Shown here in pieces: positions 10,884-21,794 of a DNA stretch of 64,000 nt (the stretch's first letter is position 1; each line of letters begins with the position of its first letter). The notes under the pieces are model-generated. The model searched no databases, was not told the origin of the DNA, and saw nothing but the letters and a program-made list of their open reading frames with translations. Location: NCBI RefSeq assembly GCF_963422355.1, contig NC_085088.1:8895485-8959484 (forward strand), in the 5' to 3' direction. Source of the stretch: Corticium candelabrum (Eukaryota; Porifera; Homoscleromorpha; Homosclerophorida; Plakinidae). A program made the translations under genes and the position numbers.

Positions 10884-11632
10884 ATGTATTCAGATCTGTA
10901 TCACGAGGTTTTTCGCAAGTACTCTGCTGTTCCCACCTCGCGAACACCTTGCGATTGGGTTTGAGCTCAGACTTGCAAAATGTAAAACGCACAAGGTGTC
11001 CTCAAAGGGCGTACCTACTAGGCTAACTAATTTGCAACACCATGAATAGCTCTAGAGATCGGGTGACCGTGTGAACACGTCGTATGTGCCAGTATGCGTT
11101 GGAGTGTGTCCGTTACCGAGCCACGTGTTTTGAGCGACGACATACTCTCCTTGTCGATCTAGACAAGTTTAGACTTGATAATCTACCTAGCATTACTTGC
11201 ACGCCACTTAGGACAATTTGTCCCTAGCTTGTAGTACATGTCGGCTTGCAGTGGTACAAGATCCTCTGGAAGAGAGGTCACAATTCATTCATCTACATTT
11301 TTGGATGTCACTGGCAACTGGATCGCAATCCAACTGCAATGCTGTCCACACTTGCAACTGGATCGCGAGATCCGACCGCGATCCACACCGCGAGGTGGTT
11401 TCTAATCGCACTTGCGGCTAAAGACAGGTAACTTTTCTGTAGCGCACGCTAGCAAGAGTTATTGCTTCGCGTGACACATCTACAATGTGCACGTTACGTG
11501 ACTGTAGTTTTCGCTGATCGGTGATACTGTAGCGTGCTGACTCCCTCATCTGAGATAGCGAAGATTGAGTGTAAAAACGAAGCTTGCTGCTTGAGGACTG
11601 GGGCTCGTTTGGTCGTGATGCGAAGTAGAAGA
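10884..11632. other. Upstream region of the glutamate receptor
   Basis: Noncoding and less AT-rich than neighbouring DNA. It should contain the receptor promoter, but I see no TATA box or other decisive motif. A short internal duplication around caactggatcgc occurs near 11320 and 11357. The TATGGCG element begins at 11639, about 750 bp from the start codon. Confidence 0.4.
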
Positions 11633-11671
11633 GATTTCTATGGCGTGCGATCTCTGCCAAAACTCCCACAA

Positions 11672-12050
11672 CGCAAACAGACGTCGGTTGCATGCACAAC
11701 GCAAACAGACTTCGGTAGCACAACGCAAACAGACTTCGGTTGCACAACGCAAACAGACTGCGGTTGCACAACGCAAACAGACTGCGGTAGTACAACGCAA
11801 ACAGACTTCGTTTGCACAACGCAAACAGACTTCGGTTGGACAACGCAAACAGACTTCGGTAGTACAACGCAAACATATATCTGTGTAGCAAAACGCAAAC
11901 AGACGTCGGTTGCACAACGCAAACACACTGCGCTAGTACAACGCAAACAGACTTCGGTTGCACAACGCAAACAGACTTCGGTAGTACAACGCAAACAGAC
12001 GTCTGTGTAGCGAAACGCAAACACGTCGGTTGCACAACGCAAACAACACG
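11672..12050. repeat. Left subterminal array, about 15 diverged units of ~26 bp
   Basis: Units read cgcaaacagac followed by variable tcggt/tgcggt and agcacaa/tgcacaa/agtacaa. They are the reverse complement of the right array's unit. Heterogeneity (three alternative linkers) shows it is older or less homogenised than the right array. Confidence 0.9.
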
Positions 12051-12059
12051 CATGCAGTT

Positions 12060-12860
12060 GCTTACTCATACGCATGCTCTAGAGCTTGCAGACCTTGCAG
12101 TACACTGTGGACTACGTTGAGCTTCCGTTCGGCCTGAAATAGACACCACCTGAGTCTAGTACGTACCCATATAGAGAAGAGTTGATTGTACATGCAAGTT
12201 ATTGGTGGTAAAGAAGATTAATTAACTCTGCAAGATACAGCGTAAGTTTACAGAGTCGCAGGGTAGGGAAAATCATTTGCTAGTCAAATTTCATGACAGC
12301 TCAATACTAAGCGAAATTCTATTCAAAGATCTCTTATTTGAGATAAGGCAATATCCTTCATTGTCAAATAGATATCGATGCCAAATGAATCACTGTCTGC
12401 TAGAGTGTCAATGCGTACATCCTGCTGCTTTGAGCATCAACAGGTGATGCTATGTTTGCCATGCCGACATGGCTGTGGTCACCCAATCTATCAGAGAGTG
12501 CGGGCCTTCCCAATCTATCATGGATGCGAAGAACCTAAAATGGCCGCCCATTCAAAGTATCCAAACGCGTCCTATCCAGATTTCTTATAACTCAGTAAAA
12601 AATCTCAGAACCGGCCACCTAACACTAGAATGTAAACGGTCCGAATTGTAGCCAGACTACTAACGCTGACACTAGTCTCAGAATTTAGGTCGTCTAGGAA
12701 ACGCGTCACATTTCACTTTTGTCAGCCAGGCTATGTAGCGCCTCGCTCACATACTCATCCCTACATACCCATCATTTTCTCAAATGTTTCTAGACTTGTT
12801 CTCTAGAGTGACTATGTGTCACTATCATTTTATCATAAATACGCATTGACAGGGCAAAAG
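12060..12860. other. Unique core of TATGGCG element, copy 1
   Basis: About 800 bp, nearly identical in inverted orientation to 23590-24410 in copy 2. It contains open frames up to 70 codons with no recognised domain, so it is probably noncoding. Parts (around 12520-12600 and 12700-12800) also recur, diverged, in the insertion at 59385-60714. Confidence 0.75.
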
Positions 12861-12884
12861 AAATGAACTTCAGCAACTTCTACT

Positions 12885-14340
12885 GTTTGCGTTGTGCTAT
12901 CGACTTCTGTTTGCGTTGTGCATGCTACCAACGTCTGTTTGCGCTGTGCTACACAGACGTCTGTTTGCGCTGTGCTACACAGACGTCTGTTTGCGCTGTG
13001 CTACACAGACGTCTGTTTGCGCTGTGCTACACAGACGTCTGTTTGCGCTGTGCTACACAGACGTCTGTTTGCGCTGTGCTACACAGACGTCTGTTTGCGC
13101 TGTGCTACACAGACGTCTGTTTGCGCTGTGCTACACAGACGTCTGTTTGCGCTGTGCTACACAGACGTCTGTTTGCGCTGTGCTACACAGACGTCTGTTT
13201 GCGCTGTGCTACACAGACGTCTGTTTGCGCTGTGCTACACAGACGTCTGTTTGCGCTGTGCTACACAGACGTCTGTTTGCGCTGTGCTACACAGACGTCT
13301 GTTTGCGCTGTGCTACACAGACGTCTGTTTGCGCTGTGCTACACAGACGTCTGTTTGCGCTGTGCTACACAGACGTCTGTTTGCGCTGTGCTACACAGAC
13401 GTCTGTTTGCGCTGTGCTACACAGACGTCTGTTTGCGCTGTGCTACACAGACGTCTGTTTGCGCTGTGCTACACAGACGTCTGTTTGCGCTGTGCTACAC
13501 AGACGTCTGTTTGCGCTGTGCTACACAGACGTCTGTTTGCGCTGTGCTACACAGACGTCTGTTTGCGCTGTGCTACACAGACGTCTGTTTGCGCTGTGCT
13601 ACACAGACGTCTGTTTGCGCTGTGCTACACAGACGTCTGTTTGCGCTGTGCTACACAGACGTCTGTTTGCGCTGTGCTACACAGACGTCTGTTTGCGCTG
13701 TGCTACACAGACGTCTGTTTGCGCTGTGCTACACAGACGTCTGTTTGCGCTGTGCTACACAGACGTCTGTTTGCGCTGTGCTACACAGACGTCTGTTTGC
13801 GCTGTGCTACACAGACGTCTGTTTGCGCTGTGCTACACAGACGTCTGTTTGCGCTGTGCTACACAGACGTCTGTTTGCGCTGTGCTACACAGACGTCTGT
13901 TTGCGCTGTGCTACACAGACGTCTGTTTGCGCTGTGCTACACAGACGTCTAGATCTGTTTGCGCTGTGCTACACAGACGTCTGTTTGCGCTGTGCTACAC
14001 AGACGTCTAGATCTGTTTGCGCTGTGCTACACAGACGTCTGTTTGCGCTGTGCTACACAGACGTCTAGATCTGTTTGCGCTGTGCTACACAGACGTCTGT
14101 TTGCGCTGTGCTACACAGACGTCTAGATCTGTTTGCGCTGTGCTACACAGACGTCTAGATCTGTTTGCGCTGTGCTACACAGACGTCTAGATCTGTTTGC
14201 GTTGTGCTACACAGACGTCTGTTTGCGTTGTGCTACACAGACGTCTGTTTGCGTTGTGCTACATAGACGTCTAGATCTGCTTGCGTTGTGCTACACAGAC
14301 GTCTGTTTGCGTTGTGCAATCGACGTCTGTTTGCGTTGTG
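12885..14340. repeat. Right subterminal array of a 26-bp unit, about 50 copies
   Basis: The unit ctgtttgcgctgtgctacac plus agacgt repeats essentially without change about 38 times between 12950 and 13950. Further units carry a 6-bp insert, ctagat. The repeat junction contains the palindrome cagacgtctg. Because 26 is not a multiple of 3 and the + strand of the unit has no stop, all three forward frames stay open for over 350 codons; these are not genes. The last units near 14200-14340 revert to the gcgttgtg variant found in the left array. Confidence 0.95.
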
Positions 14341-14698
14341 GGAGGTTTGGCAGAGATCGCACACCATAGATTTCGATTCCACATGTAACAGGTTGCCCAC
14401 AACACACACGTCTCTCGATTGGGTCCTGCTACTTGACGGGATGGCCATAACACACACCAGAATAGTGCTCAGAACACAACTTGTGTGTTTGTGACACTTA
14501 CAGCTAACGTTACAATATGTCTGGACTAACAACGTTAGGGTAGAGCGACGCCCCTGTTATCGGACACCATCAATTATCAGACAGCGGTGCAAGAAGTAAA
14601 TGTAAATGAAGTAAGACTGAGCTTTGTTAAAGCCCACAGTAACAAGGATTAGTAAAGACTGTGATTCCAGACGCGGGACGTCCAAAGGCTTGAAACGG

Positions 14699-17400
14699 CA
14701 GGCGCTGATCCAGGATTTTTTAGAAAGGGGTGGCTAGCTAGTGGTCGTAAGTGAGACATATGGGAGTGTGACAAAATTGTACTAGATAGCTACTAGCGAA
14801 TTGAGTGAAGACAGTTTAACTCAAGTCCACCAGCGACTGTAGCCCATATCCGGGATATTGCCAAGGGCGGCTGATGGTGACGTTAGCATCTGATCATGAC
14901 GTCTGACTCAAAGAAATTCAAGCAGCCAACACTGTTTGAGTTAGCGTTCGATGGAGGCTACGGAGCACAAGAATCAGGGATGCGGAATGAACAAAGCAAC
15001 TGTCGCAAGAATATGTACAACCTGCGATGACGACCCTCAGCAAAAGTCAACTACAGGAGCCGGAGGGTTTGCAAAGCAGTCTCCTTCAGATTGCAATTAG
15101 ACATACAAGAGAGCTAACTGCCAATGGCAAGTACCGTTTGCTAACTACCGTGCAAGACGACATCCGGGATGATGAGTTGGCCACAGGTCATTTCCTGCTG
15201 GAGATTCTGAGGGTAAAAAGCGGAAGGTCAAGCAGATTACATTTCAAAGAAGGTGGCTTCGAGAGGATAACTGGCTTTGCTATGGTAAATCAAGGGATGA
15301 CAAGGGAGGTTGGTGTCTACCGTGCATTTTATTTCTGACTCCTGATGAGATGAGATCTCTTCACCTTGGCGTATTCGTTAGAACCCCGTTTGTTAATTAC
15401 AACAAATCCAAAGAGATTCATGGTAGACATGCGACAACGGAATATCATTCACGAGCTGTTGATAGGGCGTACCACTTTAGGATGCATTATTCCAATCCTA
15501 AAGCAAGAATTGACAACAGAATGACATATTAATGCCAGAAACTACAAATTCAACTTAGAAGTTCTGCCTACCATCGTTGAAGCTGTTATTATGTGTGGAA
15601 AGCAGTGGATCGCCTTGCAAGGTTGTAAGCAAGATAAAATCAACTTTGACAGTCCTGCAACACGAAACGAGGGAAATTTTATTGCATTGGTGAGGCTGCT
15701 TGCTGGCACCAATTCTTGCTTGGATCAGCATCTCAGGACTGGACCTGCAAATGCAAAGTACATCAGTAAAAACATTCAGAACGAAATATTAGAGATTGCT
15801 GCTGACCAGATTTGAGATTTCTACAGAGAATGCTTGAGGGAATGTGCACACTTTTCAGTTGTAGCAGACGAGGTTACATCTCATGGGCAAGAGATATTGT
15901 CTGTTTGTTACGGTTCTTAGAAGTTCAAAAAGGGAACTTTGAGCTGAAGCCAAAGAAACATGAAGTCTTGCTGGATTTCGCCTTTCTTCAAAGGATAACT
16001 GGGGAATCTATTGCACAGGGTATCCTATGTGTTCTTGAAAAGCATAAGATTGACATCAGGAATTGTCGAGGACAAGCGTATGATACAACCAGTTCAATGA
16101 GCTCATCCAGTGTTGGTGTGCAAGCGCATATCAAACGTGTGGCACCTGATGCAGATTATCAAGGCTGCTGCTTGCACAGTCTGAATCTAGTAATATGCAA
16201 GTCGTCACAAATAGCGGCAATTAGGAACATGTTTGACAGTTGCCAGCAAGCATACCTATTTTTCCATAACTCTCCCAAACGACAGAGATTTCTGGAACAC
16301 GTTATTAGCTGTCAGTGCCCAGCTACCAAGAAGACAAAAATCAATGGTTTGTGCAAGACGAGATGGGTTGAGAGGCATACAAATTTTGACACAATTCTGG
16401 AACTTTACACCTATCTTATTGAAACCTGGGATGAGATATGTTACCCAAGCAATTGTGACAAACTTTATCCTGATGGAAGCAACTGGAAATGGGATTCAGA
16501 AACACGAACTGCTGCAAATGGCTTGAGGTACACATTTGTTGGATTTGAGCACATTGTAGTTTTTATGCTTGTGAGGCAGCGTCTTGAACCCATACGTCCA
16601 ATTGCAGAGTGTCTGCAAGCAAGGTTGCAGGAGTTGTACTTTGGCTTCAAGAAAGTTGACGAAGTTGTCCAATTTTACAAAAGGATTCGAAACGATGTGG
16701 ATGTAGAGCATAACCGAATATACGCTAAAGCCAAGAAGCTAGCCGCTGATATTGTAAGTGATGAAGCAATGCCACACATCATAAAGGGAAAGCAAACAAG
16801 AGCAAATCCTACTGTGTTGTTGTCTTGTGATTACTGGAGAGTAACACTGACAATTCCGTTTTTGGACTCCATCCTTTCTGAACTTGAGTCTAGATTTGCA
16901 AGCGATAAAAGAGCACACTTTGAACTCTATGTTTTAGTACCAGAGGTCATTACCAAGAATGAAAGTTTAGAAGAAACGGTAGGAATTTTGACATCTAAAT
17001 GGGGACATCTGATGCCAACAGAGGATAACTTTGAGAGTGAACTTATCCGTTGGAGGCAGCACTGTCATGGGATTGCGGAGACCAAATCCATAACACAACT
17101 TTTGAGCGAGGATGCTGATCCGCTATTCTTTCCAAATGTTTGAGAACTGCTCTGCATTCTAGCTGTTCTTCCAGTTGGTAGTGCTAAAGCAGAGAGGTCA
17201 TTTTTCTTGCCTCAGGCAAGTGCATACCTGGCTTCATACCACTATGACTTGCGATAGACTTGGCAACTTAGGTGTTTTGGCGCTTCATGGATTTGACATT
17301 CTACTTAACATAGAGAAGATATGCAGTACTTTTAGGAGTCAACACCCGAGAAGGATGTGCAATCCTTCTGTATTGTACGATGATAGCAATGCATTGTAAG
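14699..17400 (+). mobile_element. hAT element of the DUF4371/P52rIPK-like type, 3' end not found
   Basis: It starts at a hAT-like terminus, CAGGCGCTGATCCAGG, followed by a broken transposase. This terminus resembles that of the MITE at 42842 (CAGAGGCTGATCCAGA). No matching right terminus is visible before the LINE fragments begin at about 17400, so the 3' end is lost or displaced. Confidence 0.65.
15020..17345 (+). pseudogene. hAT transposase (TTF zinc finger, DUF4371 core, hATC), multiple frameshifts
   Basis: A TTF-type zinc-finger block is readable near 15215-15345 (WLCYGKSRDDKGGWCLPC, then ILF). DUF4371 follows with the first catalytic Asp in VVADEVTSHGQEILSV (about 15855). The second lies in CRGQAYDTTSSMS, inside the long frame 15812-17143 (443 codons), which also contains CKTRWVERH. 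After an in-frame TGA at 17141-17143 the hATC dimerisation domain continues (ELLCILAVLPVGSAKAERSF, with the catalytic Glu), then shifts frame again to SCLRQVHTWLHTTM. All family landmarks are present but spread across at least four frames, so this is a pseudogene. Confidence 0.85.
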
Positions 17401-18036
17401 AGTAGACTTGAAAGTATCTACTCAATCATGTTGTACTAAAGTGTTGACAGGACCTACTCAGCTTATGCATCTGCTGTACTCAACAACTGAACAAAGAACC
17501 CACAGGTAAATGTCTATATATTCATATTGCATCTAACACTTTCATTACAACATGATTGAGTAAATACTTTGATGACATTTATTCCTATATGATTTGGTAG
17601 ATATTTTACCATACTTAGCAGTACATGTACAGACAGGCAAACAGACAGACAGACAGACAGACGGACGGACGATGGTTGAGATGGGAAAAACTTCCTGGAA
17701 AGGCTAGTCAAGAAGTCACGTGATGAACTCGGTCAACCTAATGCTGCTGAGTTTCTAGACATCTGGGGAAAGAGGTTCTCAACTTCAAAAATGCAATGCC
17801 AAGGTAATAATGAGAAAAATCTCACCTCTCAAAAGTGACATTGACTGTACCGTAGATTGCTCTACCCAGTTTTCAGCCGCTAAGTTGGCTCCGGATAGTC
17901 TGCATTGTTCTATTTTACGTGTTATATGTTTGTTTTCTAAATGTAGTCCTAGTGAACTCTTGTAGTTGCGGACCTCTACATAGTTACCTTGCTAGCATTG
18001 TATTATAGATGTACATGTTTGAAATAAATGTTATTT

Positions 18037-18070
<34 letters not shown>

Positions 18071-18259
18071 ATAATTTATTTCCATATAGACTCTACTTTT
18101 GCATATGCTAGGAATTTGTGAAAGCAAACCAGTCCTTGCAAACAACAAAGTCATAGATTAACTAATGGACTTGGCCTTGAATGTCAAAGTCAAATAATCT
18201 ATCTAAATCACCATGATTAGTTGAAAATCTTGAAAGATTTCTGAGGCCAACTTTCTGAG

Positions 18260-18297
<38 letters not shown>

Positions 18298-18329
18298 GGA
18301 AACAATAGAATACAGTCAACTCAAACTTC

Positions 18330-18548
18330 CTGTAACACCGTCGTTGAGGTTTGTTCCCCTTGTCATGGAACACTGTGGTCGTTGGGGTGAAGAAGCCAAC
18401 AAATACTTGCAGGAACTGTCACAGAGGGCAACAGACGATTCAGGTCAGAACAACTGCAAGGAATTTATGTGCTTTTGGCGGAAACACTTCTCAACAACAT
18501 AGCAGCAGTGCAACGCTAACACAATCGCCAAGAAGATTTCCATTTTAA
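18330..18548 (+). pseudogene. LINE ORF C-terminal fragment, short copy
   Basis: Translates as FVPLVMEHCGRWGEEANKYL and onward, matching the C-terminus of the longer copy at 18730-19389 (PLVFEHFGGWGEEASTFL). It is a 5'-truncated copy carrying only the last 70 or so codons; the frame ends with a stop near 18508 and the homology continues slightly beyond it. Confidence 0.7.
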
Positions 18549-18729
18549 CTTTCACTAATCATAATGGCATTGATGAGTTTGTAACTCAGTTTTATGTACA
18601 TTAGATTGATAGGTATAATGGCCCTATAGGGCCTATTGAACTCATTTTAAAGCTTATCATAGCTACTTTACCTAGCCTGTATAGTGATCATGTTTGAAAT
18701 GTACTACCATTGACAGACAGACAGACAGA

Positions 18730-19389
18730 TTGGGTCTACCTTTGTCTTTACCACCTTGGGCCACTAAATGTGAATGTGGAAAGTCACTAGATGTTGAAGG
18801 GTACCATTTACTAACATGCAAAATGGGTGGAGGCCCAGTTTGGTCTCACAATTCTGTTGTTTTGTGCTGGTCTGAATGCATGAGCAGTCTACAATGCCAG
18901 CATCAAATTGAACCAAAAGATAGATATACAACATCCAACAATAGAGCAGACATTGTTGTGTTTGACTCAACATGTGGGGGAAATGTCGAGCTTGATGTGG
19001 CCCTTGCTCACCCCTGGAGCCAGGACATTCTGCGAAGTGCAGCAACTACGGATGGAGCTGCAGCAAGAAGAAGAGAAGACATCAAACATAACAAATATTC
19101 TCAAGAGCAGTTGCCTGGAGGGTACACTCCTACCCTTATTCCACTAGTTTTCGAGCACTTTGGTGGGTGGGGAGAAGAAGCATCAACGTTCCTCAATAAA
19201 CTTTCCAAAGTATATAGAGATGAAGAAGGAAGAAACAATCCCTCAGATTTTAAAACACATTGGAGAAGACGCTTGTCAGTACAACTTCAGCGTTGCAATG
19301 CCTCGGTGTTGGCTAGAAAGATGATCAGAGTAACATATGGACAGAATACTGACCAGAGTTTAGATGTTGTTCAACTTTCAATTCAGTAA
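18730..19389 (+). pseudogene. LINE ORF C-terminus with zinc knuckle and restriction-like endonuclease
   Basis: About 220 codons open directly after a (GACA)n tract and stop at 19387-19389. A CCHC-like knuckle (CECGKSLDVEGYHLLTC) comes first. Then RADIVVFDSTCGGNVELDVA with downstream LAHPWS matches the RxDI...(E)LDV...HP pattern of the PD-(D/E)xK restriction-like endonuclease found at the C-terminus of R2/NeSL-type LINEs. The reverse transcriptase is absent, so this is a 5'-truncated insertion. In a full element the domain nicks the target for primed reverse transcription. Confidence 0.78.
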
Positions 19390-19551
19390 ACTAAATTTCG
19401 GTTTGTAGGCTCCGTAGGGGAGCTTTTTAATGCTAATTGTTATTTGTGTAATTGTAAATGTAGTTGTGACACTTGTTGTTCATTAGCTGTTACTTTAGTT
19501 TCACCTGTATTAGCTTTGATGTATAAAAATATATGAAAATTTGACAGACAA

Positions 19552-19582
<31 letters not shown>

Positions 19583-19831
19583 TATACTGTACTCTCATAG
19601 AGACTCTACTTGCACATTTGCTAGGAATTTGTGAAAGCAAACCAGTTGTTGCAAACAACAAAGTCATAGATTGACTAATGTACTTGGCCTTGAATGTCAA
19701 AATCAAATAATCTATCTGAATCAGACAGACAGACAGACAGACAGACACAGACATGTAATTAGCATTGGTGTAAGTTATAGTGATGATTTATAAAAACATA
19801 TGTATTGACAAACAGACAGGCAAACAGACCG

Positions 19832-20475
19832 TAGACAATAGCAAGGACAACAGAATTTAAAGTAGGGCTTTGTGCTGGCCATGCAGTCAAGAGAATGATT
19901 TTGTTGATTCCCAGACTGACTGATCTTGGTTCTATAAAAGGGTGAATTATTAATTATTTGCAGTATAATAGAAATCTTGGTGACTTTTCTCAGCAACATA
20001 TAGCAGAAATGTTGCTCAAGAATTGGCAACCATTTCTAGTTCCATTGATAGTAATGAGAAAGTTGACTCGATCATACTGCACGTGCTGCCCCATGCTACT
20101 ATTTGCCTTGTCCAAGTGACTCCCTTGAGTTGTCTACTTGTTGTCTTTGCCAGTACAGACAATTAAGTTTTGGAATACGGAATCAAGTTACTAACTAGCT
20201 CAAAAGTGTACTAAATTTTGAATGATCTGGAAACTTGTAAAAAGAGAATGTTCTTTATGAGAGTGCAGAAGCAATGTACAGATACAGTGGTTTAAACTTT
20301 TCACCCCAACAAACTAAAACCAAAACAAGCAAAAACAAAAATCGTAAGGACACATAGTTAAATCATCAAAAAAGACAGATGTTGTCTCTCTTGATTGTAC
20401 ATGTGTTAGTGAATGTCAAAATATTTCATCACTTCACAAAGAGGCATACTACAATTATTTCTTATTACCTCTAAC

Positions 20476-20479
<4 letters not shown>
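19832..20479. other. Noncoding, nothing recognised
   Basis: No supported gene or repeat boundary; it may contain further decayed LINE sequence. Confidence 0.4.
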
Positions 20480-20549
<70 letters not shown>

Positions 20550-20560
20550 GCACACACACC
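20478..20560. repeat. (TA)n/(CA)n microsatellite
   Basis: Short (TA) run followed by about 35 CA dinucleotides with two gcacg interruptions near its 3' end. Confidence 0.95.
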
Positions 20561-21398
20561 AGTATACTAATTATATAACTGTCATTCACCACGTCACCAA
20601 CCATATAACAATGCCATAATAATTATATAGTTTGCAATACAATGCCAGTTGGCAAGAGGCATATACAACGTATACCTATAAGTGCCAACAACGCAATGAC
20701 TGATATCATCAACTTAAGTAACTGAACTTAAATTAATTAACTTAATTTAATTAAAACCAATGCTAGCTCTAAACATACATTACCTCAATAATACTGTAGC
20801 TGTGTGACAACCAGCAGAGTTATGAATACGTTGTCGTCATCCATCTACAATGATTCTATGCATTAGTAATTATTATGTGGTTTGCATTAAATGATCTGAT
20901 TTGTAATGAGTATTGAAGTGTCTATAGATTATTTCATGTACGTGTTTATACCAACTACATAATGCTTAATTAATAAATATTGTGTACACACACGTATGGT
21001 CTGCTGTCATTTTAATTGTATAGTGTTTATCTGTTAATAAATCTTTTGTAGGAGTAGTTGTGAAATAGAATTAAATTGCCTGAGTACTTTGCACTGTTTC
21101 AATTGTATTAAAAATTAATTAATTGCTTATTATTTAATCGGACACAGGAAATAAATTTGCAATAAATAGTACACAATTTGATGTATGCAGTGCACGCCAC
21201 AATGTAAATATTGACACACAATTCAATCCAGTTAATTAATAATGTGCGTAGCAGATGCGCGCACCCAAAAAATATTTCAAGAAAACTGCAAATTTTTTTA
21301 TTTAACCGCCAAACATAGTAATTAAAAATCACTTTACCTGTCGTCCAATTTATTGGAAGTCGATTTGTGCCGAGAGAGCAACGTTCAGCGGACGACAC
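20561..21398. other. AT-rich noncoding flank
   Basis: Rich in taattaatt motifs, no coding signal. It leads directly into the left terminus of the hAT element at 21399. Confidence 0.45.
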
Positions 21399-21794
21399 CA
21401 GACCTGCCAACCTAGCCAAATCAAAATGCGTGAGTTTGCAGGAAAAAATGCGGGAGAATGCGGGAGATAAATTTTTGCCACGCCTACAATAGCATTAATA
21501 TCAATAAAGGTTATCGTAATATGCGTTAGATAATATATCTAATTATCAAAATTTAAATATTTGCATGACCCGCTGGAGTAGAAACCTTTATTAATTGAAA
21601 ATACACTTAGTTAATTAAGTGCAACAAATTCATGTCAAATGTACAACCAATTACTGCCCACACAAAGTGAGTTAGGTATACCAACGCCAATTAATTAATT
21701 AAGTATATTAAATACAGAACTTGTACTACTGCCTAATATTACAAGAGAGCTTAGATAAACTAAACAAGTATGGACATTCTCGCAACTAGTTGCG

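Larger units (their letters stand above)
11639..14368. mobile_element. Nonautonomous TIR element with subterminal 26-bp arrays, copy 1
   Basis: Termini are inverted: left TATGGCGTGCGATCTCTGCC, right the same reversed with a C-to-T change near the end (cacaccata). The element is flanked by a perfect 6-bp duplication, gatttc (11633-11638 and 14369-14374). Inside each end the TIR runs into an array of a 26-bp unit, inverted between the two ends, with an 800-bp unique core between. No transposase is visible, so it must be mobilised in trans. A second copy lies at 23174-29956. The 6-bp duplication does not fit Tc1/mariner, CACTA or typical hAT; IS3EU or Dada are possibilities I cannot decide between. 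Confidence 0.88.
17400..19831 (+). repeat. Chain of LINE 3' fragments, each ending in (GACA)n
   Basis: (GACA)n tracts occur at about 17632-17670, 18038-18067, 18260-18297, 18712-18729, 19543-19581, 19725-19748 and 19808-19829. Each follows a different-length 3' fragment of what looks like the same LINE family or related families, all on the + strand. The 5' edge of each fragment abuts the (GACA)n tail of the previous one. The segments 18068-18222 and 19582-19722 are about 150-bp copies of each other. Confidence 0.8.

Noticed and set aside
11418-12075. Overlapping Cys-rich open frames on both strands in the left array (and the same at 23099-23599 and 24380-24835)
   Set aside because: Same satellite effect; no conserved start, no domain, and frames exist on both strands at once.
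12863-14068. Long open frames (352-401 codons) in all three forward frames, encoding a Cys-rich 26-residue repeat
   Set aside because: A by-product of a stop-free 26-bp satellite unit whose length is not a multiple of three; identical peptides in every frame and no other coding signal.
11672-14340. Possible CRISPR-like array
   Set aside because: Direct tandem units with no unique spacers, in a eukaryotic TIR element.
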